The position numbers and the translations under genes were made by a program. Under the pieces are notes generated by a model. The model saw nothing but the letters and a program-made list of their open reading frames with translations, ran no database searches and was not told the DNA's origin. Source: Calliopsis andreniformis (lineage: Eukaryota; Arthropoda; Insecta; Hymenoptera; Andrenidae). From it: a DNA stretch of 64,000 bases. The DNA lies in the NCBI RefSeq assembly GCF_051401765.1, contig NW_027480423.1:8618001-8682000 (forward strand). Direction: 5' to 3'. Below are positions 39,301 through 51,700 of this stretch, piece after piece. Every line of letters begins with the position of its first letter. The first letter of the stretch is position 1.

Positions 39301-41152
39301 TGTATTTTATGCTTCTGGCGTTGCCTTCTTAGGGCCTAACTGTTCGATCTGGTGGAACAACGCCCTAGAGTGAACCCTAGGTTACACGGAACGTAGAAAT
39401 GACCAGTACTTTCACACTGTTTACAGTTATTCCTGCTATACGATGGAAAAACTGTTGCATCTTTATTGAATTTTATGCTTCTGGCGTTGACTTCTAAGGC
39501 CCTAACTATTCTATCTGGTGGATCAACGCCCTAGTGTGAAGCCTAGGTTGCCCGGAACGTAGAAGTGACTATAACTTTCACACTGGTTGCTATTATTCGT
39601 TCTATAGATGGAAAAACTGTTATATTTATATTGTATCTTATGCTTCTGGCGTTGTCTTCTTAGGCCCTAACAATTCGATCTGGTGGAACAACGCCCTAGA
39701 GTGAAGCCTAAGTTGCCCGGAACGTAGGAATTATCATCACTTTCAAACTGGTTGCAAATATTCCTGTTATATGATGGAAAAACTGTTGTATCTTTATTGC
39801 ATTTTATGCTTCGGGCATTAACTTCTAAGGCCCTAACTATTCAATATGTAAGAGCAACGCCCTAGGGTGTAGCCTAGGTTGCCCGTAAAGTAGAAATGAC
39901 CCTAGCTTTCATAGTCGTTGCACTTATTCGTTTTGTATGATGGAATAACAGTTGTATTTATTTTGTATTTTATGCATCGGGCGTTGACTTCTAAGGCCCT
40001 AACTATTCAATCTGTTGGAGCAACGCCCTAGGGTGAAGCCTAGGTTGCCCGGAAAGTAGAAATGACGTTAACTTTCACACTGGTTGCTATTATTCGTTCT
40101 ATACGATGGAAAAACTGTTATATTTATATACTATCTTATGCTTCTGGCGATGACTTCTTAGGCCCTAACAATTCGATCTGGTGGAACAACGCCCTAGAGT
40201 GAAGCCTAGGTTGCCTGGAACGTACAAATGACCATCACTTACACACGGGTTGCAATTATTCCTGTTATAGGACGGAAAGACTGTTGTATTTTTATTGTAT
40301 TTTATGCTTCAGGCGTTGACTTCTGAGGCCGTTGCTATCCGATGTAGTGGAAGAACGCCATAGAGTGAAGCCTAGGTTGCCCGGAACGTAGAAATGATCA
40401 TAACTTTCATACTGGTTGCAATTATTCGTTTTATACGATGGAAAAACTGTTGTATTTATATTGTATTTTATGCTTCTGGCGTTGAGTTCTAAGGCACTAA
40501 CTATTCGATCTGGTGCAGCAACGCTCTAGAGTGAAGCCTAGGTTGCCCGGAACGTAGAAATGACCATCACTTTCAAACTGGTTGCAATTATTCCTGTTAT
40601 ATGATGGAAAAACTGTTGTATTTATATTGTATTTTATGCTTCGGGCGTTGACTGCTAAGGCCCTAACTATTCAATCTGTTGGATCAACGCCCTAGAGTGA
40701 AGCCTAGGTTGCTCGGAATGTAGAAATGACCATAACATTCACACTGGTTGAAATTATTCGTTTAATACGATGGAAAAGCTGTTGCATCTTTATTGTATAT
40801 TATGATTCTGGCGTTGACTTCTAAGGCCCTAACTATTCGATCTGGTGGAGCAACGCCCTAGAGTGAAGCCTAGGTTGCCCGGAACGTAGAAATGACGTTA
40901 ACTTTCATACTGGTTGCAATTATTCGTTTTATACGATGGAAAAACAGTTGTACTTATATTGTATTTTATTCTGCTGGCGTTCACATCTTAGGTCCTAACA
41001 ATTCGATCTGGTGGAACAACGCCCCGGGGTGAAGCCTAGGTTGCCGGAACGTAGAAATGTTCATAACTTTCACACTGGTTGCTATTATTCGTTTTATACG
41101 ATGGAAAGACTGTTCTTTTTATTTTGTATTTTATGCTTCTGGCGTTGATTTC

Positions 41153-43807
41153 TTAGGCCCTAACTATTCAATCTGGTGGAACAACGCTCTAGAGTGAGGC
41201 CTAGGTTGCCCGGAACGTAGAAATGACCATCACTTCCATACTGGTAGCAATTATTCGTTTTATACGATGGAAAAACTGTTGTGTTTATATTGTATTTTAT
41301 GCTTCTGGCGTTGACTTCTAAGGCACTAACTATTCGACCTGGTGGAGCAACGCTCTAGAGTGAAGCCTAGGTTGCCCGGAACGTAGAAATGACCATCACT
41401 TTCACACGGGTTGCAATTATTCCTGTTATAGGACGGAAAGACTGTTGTATTTTTATTGTATTTTATGCTTCAGGCGTTGACTTCTGAGGCCGTTGCTATT
41501 CGATGTAGTGGAAGAACGCCATAGAGTGAAGCCTAGGTTGCCCGGAACGTAGAAATGACCATAACTTTCATACTGGTTGCAATTATTCGCTTTATACGAT
41601 GGAAAAACTGTTGTATTTATATTGTATTTTATGCTTCTGGCGTTGACTTCTAAGGCACTAACTATTCGATCTGGTGGAGCGACGCTCTAGAGTGAAGCCT
41701 AGGTTGCCCGGAACGTAGAAATGACCATCACTTTCAAACTGGTTGCAATTATTCCTGTTATATGATGGAAAAACTGTTGTATTTATATTGTATTTTATGC
41801 TTCGGGCGTTGACTGCTAAGGCCCTAACTATTCAATCTGTTGGAGCAACGCCCTAGGGTGAAGCCTAGGTTGCCCGGAACTTAGAAATGACCATAACTTT
41901 CACACTGATTGCTATTATTCGTTTTATACGATGGAAAAACTGTTATATTTATATTGTATTTTATGCTTCTGGCGGTGCCTTCTTAGGCCCTAAGTGTTCG
42001 ATCTGGAGGAACAACGCCCTAGAGTGAAGCCTACGTTGCCCGGAACGTAGAAATGACCATCACTTTCACACTGGTTGCAATTATTCGTTCTATACGATGG
42101 AAAAACTGTTATATTTATATTGTATCTTATGCTTCTGGCGTTGACTTCTTAGGCCCTAACAATTCGATCTGGTGGAACAACGCCCTAGAGTGATGCCTAG
42201 GTTGCCTGGAACGTACAAATGACCATCACTTTCACAAGGGTTGCAATTATTCCTGTTATAGGATGGAAAGACTGTTGTATTTTTATTGTATTTTATGCTT
42301 CTGGCGTTGACTTCTAAGGCCCTAACTATTCTATCTGGTGGATCAACGCCCTAGTGTGAAGCCTAGGTTGCCCGGAACGTAGAAGTGACCATAACTTTCA
42401 CACTGGTTGCTATTATTCGTTCTATAGATGGAAAAACTGTTATATTTATATTGTATCTTATGCTTCTGGCGTTGACTTCTTAGGCCCTAACAATTCGATC
42501 TGGTGGAACAACGCCCTAGAGTGAAGCCTAGGTTGCCTGGAACGTACAAATGACCATCACTTACACACGGGTTGCAATTATTCCTGTTATAGGACGGAAA
42601 GACTGTTGTATTTTTATTGTATTTTATGCTTCAGGCGTTGACTTCTGAGGCCGTTGCTATTCGATGTAGTGGAACAACGCCATAGAGTGAAGCCTAGGTT
42701 ACCCGGAACGTAGAAATGACCATAACTTTCATACTGGTTGCAATTATTCGTTTTATACGATGGAAAAACTGTTGTATTTATATTGTATTTTATGCTTCTG
42801 GCGTTGACTTCTAAGGCACTAGCTATTCGATCTGGTGGAGCAACGCTCAAGAGTGAAGCCCAGGTTGCCCGGAACGTAGAAATGACCATCACTTTCAAAC
42901 TGGTTGCAATTATTCCTGTTATATGATGGAAAAACTGTTGTATTTATATTGTATTTTATGCTTCGGGCGTTGACTGCGAAGGCCCTAACTATTCAATCTG
43001 TTGGATCAACGCCCTAGAGTGAAGCCTAGGTTGCTCCGAATGTAGAAATGACCATAACATTCACACTGGTTGAAATTACTCGTTTTATACGATGGAAAAA
43101 CTGTTATAATTATATTGTATTTTATGCTTCTGGCGTTGATTTCTTAGGCCCTAACTATTCAATCTGGTGGAACAACGCCCTAGAGTGAGGCCTAGGTTGC
43201 CCGGAACGTAGAAATGACCATCACTTCCATACTGGTAGCAATTATTCGTTTTATACGATGGAAAAACTGTTGTGTTTATATTGTATTTTACGCTTCTGGC
43301 GTTGACTTCTAAGGCACTAACTATTCGATCTGGTGGAGTACCGCCCTAGAGTGAAGCCTAGGTTCCCCGGAACGTAGAAATGACCATGACTTTCAAACTG
43401 GTTGCAATTGTTCCTGTTATAGGATGGAAAGACTGTTGTATTTTTATTGTATTTTATGCTTCAGGCGTTGACTTCTGAGGCCGTAGCTATTCGATGTGGT
43501 GAAAGAACGCCATAGAGTGAAGCCTGGGTTGCGCGGAACGTAGACATAACCATAACTTTCATACTGGTTGCAATTATTCGTTTTATATGATGGAAAAACT
43601 GTTGTATTTATATTCTATTTTATGCTTCTGGCGTTGACTTCTAAGGCACTAACTATTCGATCTGGTGGAGCAACGCTCTAGAGTGAAGCCTAGGTTGCTC
43701 GGAATGTAGAAATGACCATAACATTCACACTGGTTGTAATTATTCGTTTAATACGATGGAAAAGCTGTTGCATCTTTATTGTATTTTATGATTCTGGCGT
43801 TGACTTC
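41153..43807 (+). repeat. 16-monomer HOR unit 1 (2655 bp)
   Basis: Matches the following 2655 bp at 16 monomers less 1 bp; the match continues to about 43963 at that offset. Shared markers are cattcacactggttgtaa or ttgaaa monomers, gcggtgccttcttagg, gaggaacaacgcc, ttctatagatgg (1-bp deletion in the dyad region), gtagtggaacaacgcc and gttcccc variants. Left edge lies near ttgatttcttaggcc. Confidence 0.86.
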
Positions 43808-46800
43808 TAAGGCCCTAACTATTCAATCTGGTGGAACAACGCCCTAGAGTGAGGCCTAGGTTGCCCGGAACATAGAAATGACCATCACTTCCATACTGGT
43901 AGCAATTATTCGTTTTATACGATGGAAAAACTGTTGTGTTTATATTGTATTTTATGCTTCTGGCGTTGACTTCTAAGGCACTAACTATTCGACCTGGTGG
44001 AGCAACGCTCTAGAGTGAAGCCTAGGTTGCCCGGAACGTAGAAATGACCATCACTTTCACACGGGTTGCAATTATTCCTGTTATAGGACGGAAAGACTGT
44101 TGTATTTTTATTGTATTTTATGCTTCAGGCGTTGACTTCTGAGGCCGTTGCTATTCGATGTAGTGGAAGAACGCCATAGAGTGAAGCCTAGGTTGCCCGG
44201 AACGTAGAAATGACCATAACTTTCATACTGGTTGCAATTATTCGCTTTATACGATGGAAAAACTGTTGTATTTATATTGTATTTTATGCTTCTGGCGTTG
44301 ACTTCTAAGGCACTAACTATTCGATCTGGTGGAGCGACGCTCTAGAGTGAAGCCTAGGTTGCCCGGAACGTAGAAATGACCATCACTTTCAAACTGGTTG
44401 CAATTATTCCTGTTATATGATGGAAAAACTGTTGTATTTATATTGTATTTTATGCTTCGGGCGTTGACTGCTAAGGCCCTAACTATTCAATCTGTTGGAG
44501 CAACGCCCTAGGGTGAAGCCTAGGTTGCCCGGAACTTAGAAATGACCATAACTTTCACACTGATTGCTATTATTCGTTTTATACGATGGAAAAACTGTTA
44601 TATTTATATTGTATTTTATGCTTCTGGCGGTGCCTTCTTAGGCCCTAAGTGTTCGATCTGGAGGAACAACGCCCTAGAGTGAAGCCTACGTTGCCCGGAA
44701 CGTAGAAATGACCATCACTTTCACACTGGTTGCAATTATTCGTTCTATACGATGGAAAAACTGTTATATTTATATTGTATCTTATGCTTCTGGCGTTGAC
44801 TTCTTAGGCCCTAACAATTCGATCTGGTGGAACAACGCCCTAGAGTGATGCCTAGGTTGCCTGGAACGTACAAATGACCATCACTTTCACAAGGGTTGCA
44901 ATTATTCCTGTTATAGGATGGAAAGACTGTTGTATTTTTATTGTATTTTATGCTTCTGGCGTTGACTTCTAAGGCCCTAACTATTCTATCTGGTGGATCA
45001 ACGCCCTAGTGTGAAGCCTAGGTTGCCCGGAACGTAGAAGTGACCATAACTTTCACACTGGTTGCTATTATTCGTTCTATAGATGGAAAAACTGTTATAT
45101 TTATATTGTATCTTATGCTTCTGGCGTTGACTTCTTAGGCCCTAACAATTCGATCTGGTGGAACAACGCCCTAGAGTGAAGCCTAGGTTGCCTGGAACGT
45201 ACAAATGACCATCACTTACACACGGGTTGCAATTATTCCTGTTATAGGACGGAAAGACTGTTGTATTTTTATTGTATTTTATGCTTCAGGCGTTGACTTC
45301 TGAGGCCGTTGCTATTCGATGTAGTGGAACAACGCCATAGAGTGAAGCCTAGGTTACCCGGAACGTAGAAATGACCATAACTTTCATACTGGTTGCAATT
45401 ATTCGTTTTATACGATGGAAAAACTGTTGTATTTATATTGTATTTTATGCTTCTGGCGTTGACTTCTAAGGCACTAGCTATTCGATCTGGTGGAGCAACG
45501 CTCAAGAGTGAAGCCCAGGTTGCCCGGAACGTAGAAATGACCATCACTTTCAAACTGGTTGCAATTATTCCTGTTATATGATGGAAAAACTGTTGTATTT
45601 ATATTGTATTTTATGCTTCGGGCGTTGACTGCGAAGGCCCTAACTATTCAATCTGTTGGATCAACGCCCTAGAGTGAAGCCTAGGTTGCTCCGAATGTAG
45701 AAATGACCATAACATTCACACTGGTTGAAATTACTCGTTTTATACGATGGAAAAACTGTTATAATTATATTGTATTTTATGCTTCTGGCGTTGATTTCTT
45801 AGGCCCTAACTATTCAATCTGGTGGAACAACGCCCTAGAGTGAGGCCTAGGTTGCCCGGAACGTAGAAATGACCATCACTTCCATACTGGTAGCAATTAT
45901 TCGTTTTATACGATGGAAAAACTGTTGTGTTTATATTGTATTTTACGCTTCTGGCGTTGACTTCTAAGGCACTAACTATTCGATCTGGTGGAGTACCGCC
46001 CTAGAGTGAAGCCTAGGTTCCCCGGAACGTAGAAATGACCATGACTTTCAAACTGGTTGCAATTGTTCCTGTTATAGGATGGAAAGACTGTTGTATTTTT
46101 ATTGTATTTTATGCTTCAGGCGTTGACTTCTGAGGCCGTAGCTATTCGATGTGGTGAAAGAACGCCATAGAGTGAAGCCTGGGTTGCGCGGAACGTAGAC
46201 ATAACCATAACTTTCATACTGGTTGCAATTATTCGTTTTATATGATGGAAAAACTGTTGTATTTATATTCTATTTTATGCTTCTGGCGTTGACTTCTAAG
46301 GCACTAACTATTCGATCTGGTGGAGCAACGCTCTAGAGTGAAGCCTAGGTTGCTCGGAATGTAGAAATGACCATAACATTCACACTGGTTGTAATTATTC
46401 GTTTAATACGATGGAAAAGCTGTTGCATCTTTATTGTATTTTATGATTCTGGCGTTGACATCTAAGGCCCTAACTATTCAATCTGGTGGAACAACGCCCT
46501 AGAGTGAGGCCTAGGTTGCCCGGAACATAGAAATGACCATCACTTCCATACTGGTAGCAATTATTCGTTTTATACGATGGAAAAACTGTTGTGTTTATAT
46601 TGTATTTTATGTTTCTGGCGTTGACTTCTAAGGCACTAACTATTCGATCTGGTGGAGCAACGCCCTAGAGTGAAGCCTAGGTTCCCCGGAACGTAGAAAT
46701 GACTATCACTTTCAAACTGGTTGCAATTATTCCTGTTATAGGATGAAAAGACTGTTGTATTTTTACTGTATTTTATGCTTCAGGCGTTGACTTCTGAGGC

Positions 46801-48756
46801 CGCAGCTATTCGATGTGGTGGAAGAACGCCATAGAGTGAAGCCTAGGTTGCCCGAAACGTAGAAATGACCATTACTTTCATACTGGTTGCAATTATTCGT
46901 TTTATATGATGGAAGATCTGCTGTATTTATATTGTATTTTATGCTGCTGGCGTTCACTTCTTAGGCCCTAACTATTCGATCTGGTGGAACAACGCCCTGG
47001 GGTGAAGCCTAGGTTGCCGGAACGTAGAAATGATCATAACTTTCACACTGGTTGCCATTATTCGTTTTATACTATGGAAAAACTGTTCTATTTATTTTGT
47101 ATTTTATGCTTCGGGCGTTGACTTCTAAGGAACTAACTGTTTGATCTGGTGGAGCAACGCCCTAGAGTGAAGCCTAGGTTGCCCGGAACGTAGATATGAC
47201 CATAACTTTCACACTGGATGCTACTATTCGTTCTATACGGTGGAATAACTGTTATATTTATATTGTATCTTATGCTTCTGGCGTTGACTTCTTAGGCCCT
47301 AACAATTCGATCTGGTGGAACAACGCCCTAGAGTGAAGCCTAGGTTGCCTGGAACGTACAAATGACCATCACTTTCACACGGGTTGCAATTATTCCAGTT
47401 ATAGGATGGAAAGACTGTTGTATTTTTATTGTATTTTATGCTTCAGGCGTTGACTTCTGAGGCCGTAGCTATTCGATGTGGTGGAAGAACGCCATAGAGT
47501 GAAGCCTAGGTTGCCCGGAACGTAAAAATGACCATAACTTTCATACTGGTTGCAATTATCCGTTTTATATGATGGAAGAACTGTTGTATTTATATTGTAT
47601 TTTATGCTGCTGGCGTTCACTTCTTAGGCCCTAACTATTCGATCTGGTGGAAGAACTACCTGGGGTGAAGCCTAGGTTGCCCGGAACGTAGAAATGACCA
47701 TAACTTTCACACTGGTTGCTATTATTCGTTTTATACGATGGAAAAACTGTTATATTTATATTGTATTTTATGCTTCTGGCGTTGACTTCTTAGGCCCTAA
47801 CAATTCGATCTGGTGGAACAGCGCCCTAGAGTGAAGCCTAGGTTGCCTGGAACGTACAAATGACCGTCACTTACACACGGGTTGCAATTATTCCTGTTAT
47901 AGGACGGAAAGACTGTTGTATTTTTATTGTATTTTATGCTTCAGGCGTTGACTTCTGAGGCCGTAGCTATTCGATGTGGTGGAAGAACGCCATAGAGTGA
48001 AGCCTGGGTTGCGCGGAACGTAGACATAACCATAACTTTCATAGTAGTTGCAATTATTCGTTTTATATGATGGAAAAACTGTTGTATTTATATTGTATTT
48101 TATGCTTCTGGCGTTGACTTCTAAGGCACTAACTATTCGATCTGGTGGAGCAACGCCCTAGGGTGTAGCCTGGGTTGCCCGGAAAGTAGAAATGACCACA
48201 ACTTTCATACTGGTTGCAATTATTCGTTTTATACGATGGAAAAACTGTTGTATTTATATTGTATTTTATGCTTCTGGCGTTGACTTCTAAGGCACTAACT
48301 ATTCGATCTGGTGGAGCAACGCTCTAGAGTGAAGCCTAGGTTGCCCGGAACGTAGAAATGATAATCACTTTCAAACTGGTTGCTATTACTCCTGTTATAT
48401 GATGGAAAGACTGTTGCATTTATATTGTATTTTATGCTTCGGGCGTTGACTGCTAAGGCCCTAACTATTCAATCTGTTGGACCAAGGCCCTAGAGTGAAG
48501 CCTAGGTTGCTCGGAATGTAGAAATGACCATAACATTCACACTGGTTGAAATTATTCTTTTAATACGATGGAAAAGCTGTTGCATCTTTATTGTATTTTA
48601 TGATTCTGGCGTTGACTTCTAAGGCCCTAACTATTCAATCTGGTGGAACAATGCCCTAGAGTGAGGCCTAGGTTGCCCGGAACGTGGAAATGACCATCAC
48701 TTCCATACTGGTAGCAATTATTCGTTTTACACGATGGAAAAACTGTTGTGTTTATA
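42286..48756 (+). repeat. 39-monomer HOR unit, copy 1 (6471 bp)
   Basis: Everything from about 42286 to 48156 recurs 6471 bp downstream (39 monomers less 3 bp). It contains the internal 16-monomer duplication, then a run of monomers with atgctgctggcg, ggttgccggaacg and gaagaactacctgggg. The last part, 48157-48756, has no counterpart at the end of copy 2. Left junction is in attgtattttatgcttctgg. Confidence 0.9.
43808..46462 (+). repeat. 16-monomer HOR unit 2 (2655 bp)
   Basis: Second unit. It continues into about 46463-46617 as the start of a third partial unit before diverging (ttatgtttctgg). Few substitutions separate it from unit 1 in the portions compared. It lies wholly inside the first 39-monomer unit. 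Confidence 0.86.
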
Positions 48757-51700
48757 TTGTATTTTATGCTTCTGGCGTTGACTTCTAAGGCCCTAACTAT
48801 TCTATCTGGTGGATCAACGCCCTAGTGTGAAGCCTAGGTTGCCCGGAACGTAGAAGTGACCATAACTTTCACACTGGTTGCTATTATTCGTTCTATAGAT
48901 GGAAAAACTGTTATATTTATATTGTATCTTATGCTTCTGGCGTTGACTTCTTAGGCCCTAACAATTCGATCTGGTGGAACAACGCCCTAGAGTGAAGCCT
49001 AGGTTGCCTGGAACGTACAAATGACCATCACTTACACACGGGTTGCAATTATTCCTGTTATAGGACGGAAAGACTGTTGTATTTTTATTGTATTTTATGC
49101 TTCAGGCGTTGACTTCTGAGGCCGTTGCTATTCGATGTAGTGGAACAACGCCATAGAGTGAAGCCTAGGTTACCCGGAACGTAGAAATGACCATAACTTT
49201 CATACTGGTTGCAATTATTCGTTTTATACGATGGAAAAACTGTTGTATTTATATTGTATTTTATGCTTCTGGCGTTGACTTCTAAGGCACTAGCTATTCG
49301 ATCTGGTGGAGCAACGCTCAAGAGTGAAGCCCAGGTTGCCCGGAACGTAGAAATGACCATCACTTTCAAACTGGTTGCAATTATTCCTGTTATATGATGG
49401 AAAAACTGTTGTATTTATATTGTATTTTATGCTTCGGGCGTTGACTGCGAAGGCCCTAACTATTCAATCTGTTGGATCAACGCCCTAGAGTGAAGCCTAG
49501 GTTGCTCCGAATGTAGAAATGACCATAACATTCACACTGGTTGAAATTACTCGTTTTATACGATGGAAAAACTGTTATAATTATATTGTATTTTATGCTT
49601 CTGGCGTTGATTTCTTAGGCCCTAACTATTCAATCTGGTGGAACAACGCCCTAGAGTGAGGCCTAGGTTGCCCGGAACGTAGAAATGACCATCACTTCCA
49701 TACTGGTAGCAATTATTCGTTTTATACGATGGAAAAACTGTTGTGTTTATATTGTATTTTACGCTTCTGGCGTTGACTTCTAAGGCACTAACTATTCGAT
49801 CTGGTGGAGTACCGCCCTAGAGTGAAGCCTAGGTTCCCCGGAACGTAGAAATGACCATGACTTTCAAACTGGTTGCAATTGTTCCTGTTATAGGATGGAA
49901 AGACTGTTGTATTTTTATTGTATTTTATGCTTCAGGCGTTGACTTCTGAGGCCGTAGCTATTCGATGTGGTGAAAGAACGCCATAGAGTGAAGCCTGGGT
50001 TGCGCGGAACGTAGACATAACCATAACTTTCATACTGGTTGCAATTATTCGTTTTATATGATGGAAAAACTGTTGTATTTATATTCTATTTTATGCTTCT
50101 GGCGTTGACTTCTAAGGCACTAACTATTCGATCTGGTGGAGCAACGCTCTAGAGTGAAGCCTAGGTTGCTCGGAATGTAGAAATGACCATAACATTCACA
50201 CTGGTTGTAATTATTCGTTTAATACGATGGAAAAGCTGTTGCATCTTTATTGTATTTTATGATTCTGGCGTTGACTTCTAAGGCCCTAACTATTCAATCT
50301 GGTGGAACAACGCCCTAGAGTGAGGCCTAGGTTGCCCGGAACATAGAAATGACCATCACTTCCATACTGGTAGCATTTATTCGTTTTATACGATGGAAAA
50401 ACTGTTGTGTTTATATTGTATTTTATGCTTCTGGCGTTGACTTCTAAGGCACTAACTATTCGACCTGGTGGAGCAACGCTCTAGAGTGAAGCCTAGGTTG
50501 CCCGGAACGTAGAAATGACCATCACTTTCACACGGGTTGCAATTATTCCTGTTATAGGACGGAAAGACTGTTGTATTTTTATTGTATTTTATGCTTCAGG
50601 CGTTGACTTCTGAGGCCGTTGCTATTCGATGTAGTGGAAGAACGCCATAGAGTGAAGCCTAGGTTGCCCGGAACGTAGAAATGACCATAACTTTCATACT
50701 GGTTGCAATTATTCGCTTTATACGATGGAAAAACTGTTGTATTTATATTGTATTTTATGCTTCTGGCGTTGACTTCTAAGGCACTAACTATTCGATCTGG
50801 TGGAGCGACGCTCTAGAGTGAAGCCTAGGTTGCCCGGAACGTAGAAATGACCATCACTTTCAAACTGGTTGCAATTATTCCTGTTATATGATGGAAAAAC
50901 TGTTGTATTTATATTGTATTTTATGCTTCGGGCGTTGACTGCTAAGGCCCTAACTATTCAATCTGTTGGAGCAACGCCCTAGGGTGAAGCCTAGGTTGCC
51001 CGGAACTTAGAAATGACCATAACTTTCACACTGATTGCTATTATTCGTTTTATACGATGGAAAAACTGTTATATTTATATTGTATTTTATGCTTCTGGCG
51101 GTGCCTTCTTAGGCCCTAAGTGTTCGATCTGGAGGAACAACGCCCTAGAGTGAAGCCTACGTTGCCCGGAACGTAGAAATGACCATCACTTTCACACTGG
51201 TTGCAATTATTCGTTCTATACGATGGAAAAACTGTTATATTTATATTGTATCTTATGCTTCTGGCGTTGACTTCTTAGGCCCTAACAATTCGATCTGGTG
51301 GAACAACGCCCTAGAGTGATGCCTAGGTTGCCTGGAACGTACAAATGACCATCACTTTCACAAGGGTTGCAATTATTCCTGTTATAGGATGGAAAGACTG
51401 TTGTATTTTTATTGTATTTTATGCTTCTGGCGTTGACTTCTAAGGCCCTAACTATTCTATCTGGTGGATCAACGCCCTAGTGTGAAGCCTAGGTTGCCCG
51501 GAACGTAGAAGTGACCATAACTTTCACACTGGTTGCTATTATTCGTTCTATAGATGGAAAAACTGTTATATTTATATTGTATCTTATGCTTCTGGCGTTG
51601 ACTTCTTAGGCCCTAACAATTCGATCTGGTGGAACAACGCCCTAGAGTGAAGCCTAGGTTGCCTGGAACGTACAAATGACCATCACTTACACACGGGTTG

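Larger units (their letters stand above)
30959..41152 (+). repeat. Heterogeneous monomer domain between two HOR regimes
   Basis: About 61 monomers in which long, near-identical repeats are scarcer than on either side. It introduces variants I did not see further left, including a 1-bp deletion giving ggttgccggaacg (near 31423, 33743, 35067, 36066, 39216), atgctgctggcg, ggaactaactgtttg, and the rare gcaattggtcgtgc / gcaattggtcatgc pair. Monomer length and orientation are unchanged. No gene or foreign sequence is visible. Plausibly an older or less homogenised stretch; that is inference. Confidence 0.7.
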
